Shown here: positions 1-6,925 of the stretch, in pieces
Numbering within the stretch: position 1 is the stretch's first letter
Layout: each line of letters opens with the position of its first letter
NCBI GenBank assembly: GCA_003560165.1
Contig: PWJC01000030.1
Location: forward strand, 1 to 34,651
DNA length: 34,651 nt
Source of the DNA: Bacteroidales bacterium
GTDB lineage: Bacteria; Bacteroidota; Bacteroidia; Bacteroidales; UBA7960
Reading direction: 5' to 3'
Position numbers and translations under genes: made by a program
The notes under the pieces: model-generated
The model's database searches: none
The model's input: only the letters and a program-made list of their open reading frames with translations
Told to the model about the DNA's origin: nothing

Positions 1-96
1 CAACTCTTCAACTTTTCAACTTTTCAACTTTTCAACTTTTCAACTTTTCAACTTTTCAACTTTTCAACTTTTCAACTTTTCAACTTTTCAACTTTT
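1..96. repeat. 8-bp tandem repeat array (CAACTTTT)n
   Basis: Twelve consecutive 8-bp units fill positions 1-96. All read CAACTTTT except the first, which reads CAACTCTT. The array starts at the first base, so it probably continues outside the window. It lies just downstream of the stop codon of the minus-strand dehydratase gene. No ORF or hairpin is associated with it. The perfect identity of the units suggests recent slippage or expansion, or an assembly edge. There is no spacer diversity, so it is not a CRISPR. Confidence 0.95.
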
Positions 97-97
97 T

Positions 98-145
98 CGT
101 TCCATCGTTCTGTCGTTCCTTTCGTTCCTTCGTTCCTTCCGTTCC
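98..145. repeat. Degenerate CGTTCC repeat
   Basis: Six copies of CGTTCC (one is CGTTCT) start at 98, 106, 114, 123, 131 and 140, so the period is 8-9 bp. The block joins directly to the CAACTTTT array and ends a few bases before the stop codon of the next gene. The similar period suggests the same slippage process acting on a second motif. No function is apparent. Confidence 0.8.
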
Positions 146-150
146 ACCGA

Positions 151-1128
151 TCAGGTTTTGGCCGGGATGTCGCCGGAAGACCACGGCAGCCGTGACAGGT
201 CGGCATTGCCGCCCGAGAGGATGATCCCGGTGCGTTTGCCGGCAAATACCTTCGGATGCTCCATCACGGCTGCCAGGGTCACAGCGGCGCTGGGCTCCAC
301 CACCAGCTTCATGCGCTCCCAGATAAGCCGCATGGCCTTCCCAATGGCCTCCTCGCTTGTGGTCAGGATGCCGGCGGCGCCTTCGAGGATGATCGGGAAC
401 GTAAGGCTTCCCAAAGAGGTACGCAGCCCGTCGGCAATGGTTTGCGGGTTGCTGACCGGGATGAGTATTTTTTGCTGGAAACTCATCCAGGCATCGTTGG
501 CCATTTCGGGCTCAGCTCCGTATACCAGGGTTTGGGGCGAAAAACAGTTTTTGCTCAATATGGTTCCGCTGAGCAATCCCCCTCCGCCAACCGGGGCCAC
601 GAGGCAATCGAGGGGGCCGCTGTCTTCCATGAGCTCGGCAGCAGCCGAAGCCTGCCCGGCAATAATGCGGTAGTCGTTGTAAGGATGTATTTCCAGGGCC
701 GCAGTCTCTTCTATGACCTCTGCCAGGGTCGCCTCCCTGTCAGACAGTGTGGGCCTGCAGAAGCGGATTCTCCCTCCGTAGGCTTCCACCGCCCTGATCT
801 TTACCGTTGCTGCGTTTTCGGGCATCACAATATAGGCCCTGATGCTACGAAGTCTTGCCGCCAGGGCCAGGGCCTGGGCATGGTTGCCCGATGAGTGGGT
901 GGCCACCCCTCTGGCTGCTTCTTTGGCCGAAAGGGTCATCACAGCATGGGTAGCCCCGCGAAACTTGAATGCCCCCCCTTTTTGAAAATTCTCACACTTG
1001 AAAAACAGCCTGGCCCCGCACAGCCTGTCCAGGCTCAGGCTGGTATGCAGGGGAGTCCTGTGCACGAGGAGATCGATGATGCTTCTGCCCGCGAGCAGCT
1101 GCTCGCGGCCAGGAATATCCGTGTTCAT
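151..1128 (-). CDS. Threonine/serine dehydratase family PLP enzyme
   Basis: A 325-aa fold-type II PLP enzyme, likely L-threonine or serine ammonia-lyase, or serine racemase. The PLP lysine is K55 in the motif GGAFKFRGA. The SSGNHAQALA segment (substrate/PLP loop) and the phosphate-binding loop GGGGLLSG follow, and VEPSAAV near the C-terminus matches the family's metal-site region. There is no C-terminal ACT regulatory domain, so it is of the short catabolic type (TdcB/serine racemase length) rather than biosynthetic IlvA. The ATG at 1128 is chosen because it overlaps the TGA of the upstream phosphatase gene as ATGA, which indicates translational coupling. Longer upstream starts would run deep into that gene. 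Substrate preference cannot be read from sequence alone. Confidence 0.88.
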   Translation of the reverse strand: MNTDIPGREQLLAGRSIIDLLVHRTPLHTSLSLDRLCGARLFFKCENFQKGGAFKFRGATHAVMTLSAKEAARGVATHSSGNHAQALALAARLRSIRAYIVMPENAATVKIRAVEAYGGRIRFCRPTLSDREATLAEVIEETAALEIHPYNDYRIIAGQASAAAELMEDSGPLDCLVAPVGGGGLLSGTILSKNCFSPQTLVYGAEPEMANDAWMSFQQKILIPVSNPQTIADGLRTSLGSLTFPIILEGAAGILTTSEEAIGKAMRLIWERMKLVVEPSAAVTLAAVMEHPKVFAGKRTGIILSGGNADLSRLPWSSGDIPAKT

Positions 1129-1610
1129 GCTTTTTTGTTGTGGGCCTGCTGCAGCCCGGCGATGTCGTTTGCGATTACTTCGCAACTGGTCTTGAGCAGT
1201 TGAAATACCTTTTCGAAGCCGTCGCTGCCCCCGTAGTAGGGATCGGGCACCTGCCTGTCTTCGCCGGGGCAGGCAGCATTCAATATCAGGTCGACCTTGC
1301 TGATGTCACGGGAGTCCCTGGCCAGGGCCAGGATATCCTCCAGATTGCTCCGGTCCATGGCATAGATCCGGTCGAACTGGTCAAAATCGGCCCTGGTGAA
1401 CCTGCGTGCCCTCTGTCCCGAAATATCGATGCCGTATTTTTTGGCGATCTTTTGGGAGCGCCCATCAGGGGGTTCGCCCACATGATAGGCCGCAGTGCCG
1501 GCAGAGTCGACCTCGTGAACGGAGTCCGAGCGGCTGAGCTTTTCCTTCAATATTCCTTCGGCCAGCGGAGAGCGGCAGATATTGCCCAGGCATACCATCA
1601 ATACCTTCAT
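1125..1610 (-). CDS. Low-molecular-weight protein-tyrosine phosphatase
   Basis: A 161-aa cytoplasmic phosphatase of the LMW-PTP (arsenate reductase-like) fold. The P-loop CX5R is at the N-terminus (CLGNICRS, residues about 7-14), and the general-acid loop appears as VPDPYYGG near residue 115, both intact. The family removes phosphate from tyrosine (sometimes arginine) residues. The start at 1610 puts the P-loop seven residues in, as is normal for the family; an upstream in-frame start would add 24 residues with no family similarity and run into the terminator region. The gene overlaps the dehydratase by 4 bp. A near-match to the Bacteroidota -7 element lies at about 1632-1639 on this strand, between the dnaA terminator and this start. 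Confidence 0.93.
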   Translation of the reverse strand: MKVLMVCLGNICRSPLAEGILKEKLSRSDSVHEVDSAGTAAYHVGEPPDGRSQKIAKKYGIDISGQRARRFTRADFDQFDRIYAMDRSNLEDILALARDSRDISKVDLILNAACPGEDRQVPDPYYGGSDGFEKVFQLLKTSCEVIANDIAGLQQAHNKKA

Positions 1611-1641
1611 TGCAGCGAATCTTTTAGCTGTCAAAGTAAAT

Positions 1642-1674
1642 AAAAAAACCCGGAACAACGGCCATGTTCGCGGG
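1642..1674 (-). terminator. Rho-independent terminator after dnaA
   Basis: On the minus strand a hairpin with arms CCCG-c-GAACA and TGTTC-CGGG (nine pairs, one bulged C, 7-nt loop) is followed directly by seven T residues. It lies 23 bp past the dnaA stop codon and 32 bp before the phosphatase start, so dnaA is transcriptionally separated from the two genes downstream. Confidence 0.85.
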
Positions 1675-1696
1675 CAAAACAATCAGAGAGGGGTGT

Positions 1697-3148
1697 TTAA
1701 TACATTTTGATGAGGTGTTTCAGGTCGTCTACGTATTTTTTGAAACGTTTGTCGGTTTCCACCAGGTTCTTGATGGTCTTGCAGGCATGCAGCACGGTGG
1801 CGTGGTCCTTGTTCCCGCATTTGCTACCGATGGCCGCCAGCGACGACTTGGTGTAGAGCTTTGAAAAATACATGGCAAACTGCCTGGCCTGCACAGTCTC
1901 GCGCTTGCGGCTCTTTGACTGCAATTTTTCAAGGGGGATGTCAAAATACTTGCTCACGGATTGCTGTATCGAATCGACGGTAAGCTCCCGGGGCGAATGC
2001 CTGACAAATTTTTCGATGGTTTTGGCCGCCAGCTCCAGGGTGATCTCTTTCTTGTTCATCGACGAATGAGCCAGTATGGAGATCAGGGCCCCTTCCATTT
2101 CACGGATATTGGTCGTGATTTTCGTGCCGATGAGCTCCAGCACCTCGGCCGGCATTTCTACCCCGTCGTTGTAGATCTTTTTTTGCAATATGGCCATCCT
2201 GGTTTCAAGGTCGGGCAGTTGCAGATCGGCCGCAAGCCCCCATTTGAATCGCGAAAGCAGCCTGGGCTCGATGCCACTCATCTCAACCGGAGGCTGGTCG
2301 CTGGTAATGACGATCTGCTTGCCGCTTTGGTGAAGCTGGTTGAAAATGTGAAAGAACACGTCCTGGGTCTTGGGCTTGCCGGCCAGGCAATAGATATCGT
2401 CTACGATCAGCACGTCGATCATCTGATAGAAGTGCACAAAATCGTTTTGGTTGCCATTGCGGATGGAGTCGATGAATTGGTTGGTAAACTGTTCCGCTGT
2501 TACGTACAACACTGTTTTTTCGGGAAAATGCGACTTGACCTCTATGCCGATGGCATGCCCCAGGTGGGTTTTGCCCAGCCCGTTGGCGCTGTATATCAGC
2601 AGGGGATTGAAAGAAGTTTTTCCCGGGTTCTGCCCTACGGCCAACCCGGCGCTCCGTGCCAGGCGGTTGCAATCGCCCTGGATGAAGTTGTCAAAGTTAT
2701 AGGAGTCGATGAGTTGGGGATGGATGTTCAGTTTCTTCAGGCCCGGTATCACAAAGGGGTTGGGAACGCTTTTACCATCGTCAGCCTTTTTGTTCAGATC
2801 GAGGGGCATGTTGATGGGGGGGTTCTTGAGGGCTTTCTTGTTCAGCGTGGGGGCATGTATGGTAAAGGGGCCCGACTGGCCGGAACGCAGGGAGTTGTCC
2901 ATGACAATGCTGTATTCGAGCCTTCCCGAACTGCCCAGCTCTTTCTTGATGGTCTTTTTCAGCAGGTCGATATAGTGTTCCTCAAGCCATTCGTAAAAGA
3001 ACTGGCTGGGAACTTGCAGGGTGAGCACTTTCTCAATCAGACGAACCGGCTTGATGGGAGCAAACCATGTATTGAAGCTATTGGGACTGATGTTGTCCCT
3101 GATAACCTTCAGGCAATCCGACCAAACCTTTTCGTAAGCTTTCTCCAT
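1697..3148 (-). CDS. dnaA: Chromosomal replication initiator DnaA
   Basis: A 483-aa replication initiator that binds DnaA boxes at oriC and opens the origin with ATP. Domain I is at the N-terminus (VWSDCLKVIRDNISPNSFNTWF). After a variable linker comes the AAA+ domain, with Walker A at about residues 188-196 (NGLGKTHLGHA, where most DnaAs have GVGLGKTHL), Walker B (VLIVDDI) and sensor/arginine-finger segments (GIEPRLLSRFKWG). The C-terminal domain IV carries the DnaA signature as CGNKDHATVLHACKTI, slightly divergent from the usual GGRDHSTV. Length is normal. It is monocistronic: a strong terminator follows and a 149-bp gap precedes it. No cluster of TTATCCACA boxes is visible beside it, so the origin is probably elsewhere. 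Confidence 0.97.
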   Translation of the reverse strand: MEKAYEKVWSDCLKVIRDNISPNSFNTWFAPIKPVRLIEKVLTLQVPSQFFYEWLEEHYIDLLKKTIKKELGSSGRLEYSIVMDNSLRSGQSGPFTIHAPTLNKKALKNPPINMPLDLNKKADDGKSVPNPFVIPGLKKLNIHPQLIDSYNFDNFIQGDCNRLARSAGLAVGQNPGKTSFNPLLIYSANGLGKTHLGHAIGIEVKSHFPEKTVLYVTAEQFTNQFIDSIRNGNQNDFVHFYQMIDVLIVDDIYCLAGKPKTQDVFFHIFNQLHQSGKQIVITSDQPPVEMSGIEPRLLSRFKWGLAADLQLPDLETRMAILQKKIYNDGVEMPAEVLELIGTKITTNIREMEGALISILAHSSMNKKEITLELAAKTIEKFVRHSPRELTVDSIQQSVSKYFDIPLEKLQSKSRKRETVQARQFAMYFSKLYTKSSLAAIGSKCGNKDHATVLHACKTIKNLVETDKRFKKYVDDLKHLIKMY

Positions 3149-3297
3149 CCTATTGAACTCCTTGCAGATTTTTCAGGTGAGCAATGTGCTGGCGTTTGAT
3201 TTCCAAACACTACGGATTTTGTCGCAACCCGGAATTCACCACTAACAAAATTTGTTCAAAAAAAGTTTATAAAAAAATGTTTCTGCCCTTGTATTTG

Positions 3298-4221
3298 TTA
3301 AAGATTAATTGTATTCGCTTCGATGAAAACCTCGTCAGAACCCTGGCTAAAGTAAATTTCCATTTTTCCCATATAGGTCCCCCCCGATCCGGCCTGGCCG
3401 ATGACCACCGGCTGTTGTTGCAGATTGCGCACCCTGGCGGGGGGGTTCAGCAGGTCGTGGGTATGCCCCCCGATAATAATGTCGGTATGCCGGGTATTCT
3501 GTCCGATCGTGGTGTCGCTTACCTTTTTTCCCTGGTAGTCAAAACCCAGATGCGACAGGCATACGACCAGCTTGCAATGGTGGCGTAATTTGAGTATCTG
3601 TTCCGTTTCCCTGGCCTTTTCGATGGGGTCGAGGTAGTTGGTATCACCGTACAGGTTTCTTGCCACCAGGCCTTCGAATTCGATCCCCAGCCCGTAGAGC
3701 CCAATCCTGACACCGGCCTTCTCCACCACGGTGTACTCCCTGGTCTTTCCGGCCAGCAGGGTCTGGCTGAAGTCGTAATTGGCCACCAGAAACGGGAAGC
3801 TGGCTAATGGAAGTACCTCCAGAAAGCCGTCGAGCCCGTTGTCGAATTCGTGGTTGCCAAAAGCAGCCGCATCGTAGCCCATCTTGCTCATCAACCTGAG
3901 CTCGGGCTCTCCTCCGTAAATATTGAAATAGGGGGTGCCCTGGAAAATATCGCCGGCATCAACCACCAGCAGATCCGAATCCTGCTCCCGGTAGTTTCTG
4001 ATGAGGGCGGCCCGCCTGGCATACCCTCCCATGCCCGGATAAACCGGGTCGTTGGAGGGGTAGGGGTCGATGCGGGAATGGGTGTCGTTGGTGTGCAGCA
4101 GGGTGATCTTTTGCAGCCCGGAGTCGCGCAGGGCCAGGGCCGGCAGCCCGGCAAAGGCCGCTGCCCCGGCGATGCCCAGGGTTTTCAAAAACGTTCTTCT
4201 GCCGGTATGCCTTTGCTTCAT
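3298..4221 (-). CDS. Tat-exported 5'-nucleotidase-type metallophosphatase (N-terminal catalytic domain only)
   Basis: A 307-aa calcineurin-like phosphoesterase matching only the N-terminal half of UshA-type 5'-nucleotidases. The leader contains a twin-arginine motif (RRTFLK) followed by a hydrophobic alanine-rich stretch, so Tat export to the periplasm is likely. Metal-ligand motifs are in order: HTNDTHSR, VDAGDIFQGTP, GNHEFDNG, and GGHTHDLL near residue 250. The protein ends soon after the last motif, and the substrate-binding C-terminal domain is missing. That domain is encoded separately in the gene just upstream, overlapping by ATGA (4218-4221). The two products probably assemble into one nucleotidase at the membrane or in the periplasm. 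Substrate (nucleotide, UDP-sugar or other phosphoester) is unknown. Confidence 0.9.
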   Translation of the reverse strand: MKQRHTGRRTFLKTLGIAGAAAFAGLPALALRDSGLQKITLLHTNDTHSRIDPYPSNDPVYPGMGGYARRAALIRNYREQDSDLLVVDAGDIFQGTPYFNIYGGEPELRLMSKMGYDAAAFGNHEFDNGLDGFLEVLPLASFPFLVANYDFSQTLLAGKTREYTVVEKAGVRIGLYGLGIEFEGLVARNLYGDTNYLDPIEKARETEQILKLRHHCKLVVCLSHLGFDYQGKKVSDTTIGQNTRHTDIIIGGHTHDLLNPPARVRNLQQQPVVIGQAGSGGTYMGKMEIYFSQGSDEVFIEANTINL

Positions 4222-4991
4222 TCCATGCGTATTCTGCCGTCGAGTTCACTGCGGATCATTTCTCCACGGCGGTGTATCAGTTCCATGTATTCGATAATGG
4301 CGTCCCTGATCTTCATGTCGAGGGGCTCTGAATCGATGGGGTTTAAAAAAAACACCATGTTGTCGCCCCCCCCGGCCAGGTAATCGGAGGTAAGCACCTT
4401 GTAGTTCCTGTCGCCCGCAAAAGGCTCCCCGCCGATGCTGGCCTCTTTTATCCTTTCGTCTTCAATCACGATCCTCAGACCCGATATGGGCATCCCCCTG
4501 CTGGCAGCAGCCAGGTAATCGAGGGCCTCACGTGTTTTTTCCGGACTGAGGGTAATGACCACCATCTCGTTGTCAAAGGGCATCAGTTCAAATACCCTCG
4601 ACAAGGTTACCGGCCCCTGGGGGATGGTGGTGCGCAGCCCGCCGTAATTGAGCAGGCAGAAATCGATCGGTTTCCCGTCGGCGGGTTCGTAGATCTGCCG
4701 GCCGGTTTCGTATACCAGGTCGGCCACGAAATTGTTCAGCAATCCTTCTGGGGAGGCCTTTTGCATATACCGGGCCGAATGGGCGACGACCCTGTTCATG
4801 GTCTCTTCCAGGGCTTCGCGGTAGATCCCGATCACCGAATCCACTTCGGGGTCTTTTTCAGGTATCCTTACGCTGTCGATGGGGATCAGCTTGCCCGTAA
4901 GCTCGAAGCCTGGTTCGGGCGCAGGGCAGCCGGTCAGCAGAAAGAGTAAAACTATTGCCTTACCGATTGAATTAATTCGGTGCTTAAACAT
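4218..4991 (-). CDS. 5'-nucleotidase C-terminal domain lipoprotein
   Basis: A 257-aa lipoprotein with a hydrophobic leader and lipobox LLTGC (acylated Cys near residue 22). The rest matches the C-terminal substrate-binding domain of 5'-nucleotidases: LLNNFVADLVYE, the NYGGLRT motif, and DYLAGGGDNMVFF, which carries the aromatic residue typical of the base-stacking site. It has no metallophosphatase domain; the next gene supplies that, with a 4-bp overlap. A fused nucleotidase is thus split, in reversed gene order relative to the fused protein (C-domain first). The two halves apparently use different export routes (Sec/lipoprotein here, Tat there). No clear promoter was identified upstream. 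Confidence 0.88.
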   Translation of the reverse strand: MFKHRINSIGKAIVLLFLLTGCPAPEPGFELTGKLIPIDSVRIPEKDPEVDSVIGIYREALEETMNRVVAHSARYMQKASPEGLLNNFVADLVYETGRQIYEPADGKPIDFCLLNYGGLRTTIPQGPVTLSRVFELMPFDNEMVVITLSPEKTREALDYLAAASRGMPISGLRIVIEDERIKEASIGGEPFAGDRNYKVLTSDYLAGGGDNMVFFLNPIDSEPLDMKIRDAIIEYMELIHRRGEMIRSELDGRIRME

Positions 4992-5119
4992 AGTAAATGG
5001 ATGTTTCGCGGAAACAAATCAGAATAACAATATTAGTGGTTATTCCCGGGATACGCAATAGCCGGAAAAAGAATATTTAAAATTTTAATTGTTCTATTTA
5101 AGCTTTCCAGCTGCATTTC

Positions 5120-5135
5120 GTAAACGATTGTTTAC
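5120..5135. other. Inverted repeat GTAAAC-GATT-GTTTAC
   Basis: A perfect 6-bp inverted repeat with a 4-bp spacer in the 208-bp gap between the nucleotidase lipoprotein gene and yigZ. No T-run follows on either strand, so it resembles an operator more than a terminator. The binding protein is unknown. Confidence 0.45.
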
Positions 5136-5169
5136 AGGCAAATTGGGCATATTTTTACTTACCTGTCAA

Positions 5170-5185
5170 TGACCGGATCCGGTCA
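5170..5185. other. Perfect 16-bp palindrome TGACCGGATCCGGTCA
   Basis: A perfect palindrome with no spacer, 14 bp past the yigZ stop codon on the minus strand. As RNA it could form a 6-bp stem with a GATC loop, but no U-run follows, so termination would be weak. It could equally be a protein-binding site for the nucleotidase pair that begins 180 bp downstream. Confidence 0.5.
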
Positions 5186-5199
5186 AATGGAAAAAAATT

Positions 5200-5832
5200 T
5201 TACGACAGATCAACCTGATCCGTGGGCAAAATGCCGATCGTCAGCCCCGGTATCTGCTCCAGCTGAGAGAGGACATGGGGGGATTTTTTCAGCCTTACCG
5301 AAAATTCGAGGCTGCATCTGAGGCCGAAGTCATGCGAGCCCTGTGAGAGGCCGTTCTCTTTCAATATCCGCATGACCCGGTCCATGACCGGATAATCGAA
5401 GTCGAGGCGGTAGTTCTCCACGATGGTCTTTGCGATGATGCGGTTGTTGTCGATGGCGTCTTTTGCCGCTCCCCTGTAGGCATTGATGAGGCCCCTGACG
5501 CCCAGCTTGGTCCCACCGAAGTAGCGGACCACGATGATGAGCACCCGGGTAAGCCCGTAAGACAGGATCTGCCCGTAAATGGGCTTGCCGGCACTGCCCG
5601 CAGGCTCGCCGTCGTCGTTATGCCTGTGCAGCTCGCCCCGCCGACCCAGTGCCCAGGCAAAACAATGGTGGTGGGCGTCGTGGTATTGTTGTTTGGTTTC
5701 TTCCAGCCGCTTTTTGATGTCGTTCTGGTTCTCAACTGGCCATGCCAGGGCAATGAATTTGCTTCCCCTGTCCTTGTAAAGCCCCTGTGAGGGCTTCCAG
5801 AGGGTTTTGTATGTGTCCGGTTCCCCGCTCAT
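5200..5832 (-). CDS. YigZ/IMPACT family protein
   Basis: A 210-aa member of the YigZ/IMPACT (UPF0029) family. The family signature region is clear (DDGEPAGSAGKP, then GLTRVLIIVVRYFGGTKLG, about residues 75-115), and the C-terminal ferredoxin-like domain is present. Length is typical. IMPACT proteins in eukaryotes act on the GCN2 pathway; the bacterial role is not settled, with nucleic-acid or ribosome-linked roles proposed. The start codon overlaps the ribD stop as ATGA (5829-5832), so it is translationally coupled to ribD. It appears to be the last gene of the minus-strand operon. Confidence 0.92.
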   Translation of the reverse strand: MSGEPDTYKTLWKPSQGLYKDRGSKFIALAWPVENQNDIKKRLEETKQQYHDAHHHCFAWALGRRGELHRHNDDGEPAGSAGKPIYGQILSYGLTRVLIIVVRYFGGTKLGVRGLINAYRGAAKDAIDNNRIIAKTIVENYRLDFDYPVMDRVMRILKENGLSQGSHDFGLRCSLEFSVRLKKSPHVLSQLEQIPGLTIGILPTDQVDLS

Positions 5833-6872
5833 CGTTTCATCAGGAACAGGCTTTCTTCGCCGATCGTGATATGGGAAGTGGTTTTGGCTTTATCCAGGGT
5901 GGGGGCAGGCACCCCGCGACGAAAATACTGAGTTCCCATAAATACCCTGGCTTCGTCCCAGAGGTCCTGGTCGGCAAGGCTCTGTATCAGGTGCCGCCCG
6001 CCTTCGACAAATACCGACTGAATGCCTTCGGCAACCAAAAACCACATAACGGACTCCAGCAGCCGGTGGTCGAAGGGCACCCTGACGTAACGAATCAGCC
6101 CCTTTGTCTTCTCCTCGGCCTGGTTGAACACGATGGTGGGCTGGCTGTTGTCAAAGAGCATCAGCTGCGGGGGAAGGCTGAGGTCTTTGTCCAGGACCAT
6201 CCGCAGGGGCTGGGGTCCTTGCCAGTCGCGTACGTTCAGCCGGGGGTTGTCTTTCAGTGCGGTCTGCCTGCCCACCAATATGGATTGCTCTTCGCTGCGC
6301 CATTTGTGTACCAGCATCCGCAGCCTTTCGCTGCTGATCCAGGTAGGGCGGTTTGCAGCGCCGGGCATGCGTTCGATGTCAATAAAGCCATCGGCGGTTT
6401 GGGCCCATTTCAGGATGATGTAGGGGCGCTTGTGCTGATGAAAGGTAAAGAAGCGCTTGTTGAGCTCCCTGCACTCCTGTTTCAGGTTGCCCACTTTCAC
6501 CTGGCAGCCATGGCTTCGCAGCCGGGCGATGCCTTTTCCCGCAACCGAGTCGAAGGGATCGGCGGTGCCGATCACCACCTGTTTGATACCCGTTTTCAGG
6601 ATCAGATCGGTGCAGGGAGGCGTTTTGCCATGATGGCAACAGGGCTCCAGGTTTACATACAGGGTGGAGTGGGGAAGAAGTGCCGGCCGTGCAACCGACT
6701 CGATAGCCCTCACCTCGGCATGAACATCTCCAAAGCGACGGTGGTAACCCTCTCCGATGATTTCCTGCCCGTACACAACCACGCTGCCCACCATGGGGTT
6801 GGGGGCGGCAGTACCCAGGCCGTGCCGGGCCAGCTCGATGCATCGTTGCATATAGACCTCGTCGGAGTGCAT
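5829..6872 (-). CDS. ribD: Bifunctional riboflavin deaminase/reductase RibD
   Basis: A 347-aa enzyme for two consecutive steps of riboflavin synthesis: deamination of the pyrimidine intermediate, then NADPH reduction of its ribosyl side chain. The N-terminal cytidine-deaminase-like domain has the zinc site HAEVRAIE (His and catalytic Glu, about residues 50-57) and PCCHHGKTPPC (Cys ligands, about 77-87). The C-terminal reductase domain begins near PYIILKWAQTADG and includes FVEGGRHL. Length matches full RibD. It lies 53 bp after the SpoIIE-like phosphatase gene on the same strand and overlaps yigZ, so it may be co-transcribed with the hydrogenase sensor genes. Riboflavin is the precursor of the FMN used by HydB. 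Confidence 0.96.
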   Translation of the reverse strand: MHSDEVYMQRCIELARHGLGTAAPNPMVGSVVVYGQEIIGEGYHRRFGDVHAEVRAIESVARPALLPHSTLYVNLEPCCHHGKTPPCTDLILKTGIKQVVIGTADPFDSVAGKGIARLRSHGCQVKVGNLKQECRELNKRFFTFHQHKRPYIILKWAQTADGFIDIERMPGAANRPTWISSERLRMLVHKWRSEEQSILVGRQTALKDNPRLNVRDWQGPQPLRMVLDKDLSLPPQLMLFDNSQPTIVFNQAEEKTKGLIRYVRVPFDHRLLESVMWFLVAEGIQSVFVEGGRHLIQSLADQDLWDEARVFMGTQYFRRGVPAPTLDKAKTTSHITIGEESLFLMKR

Positions 6873-6925
6873 GGTCGCTTACTTGGCTTGCTGTACCGGC
6901 AAAGATAGTATTTTGTGGCCTTTGA

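Noticed and set aside
1-96. CRISPR-like repeat array
   Set aside because: The units are 8 bp, contiguous and without spacers, and there are no cas genes in the window.
1961-3199. Long plus-strand open frame (412 codons) opposite dnaA
   Set aside because: It lies antisense to a clear dnaA, has no recognisable domain and reflects the coding bias of the opposite strand. The same applies to the other long frames opposite ribD, the phosphatase, both sensors and secA.
3149-3297. Possible replication origin beside dnaA
   Set aside because: No TTATCCACA-like box cluster and no clear AT-rich unwinding element with boxes was found on either strand of the gap; AT-richness alone is not enough.
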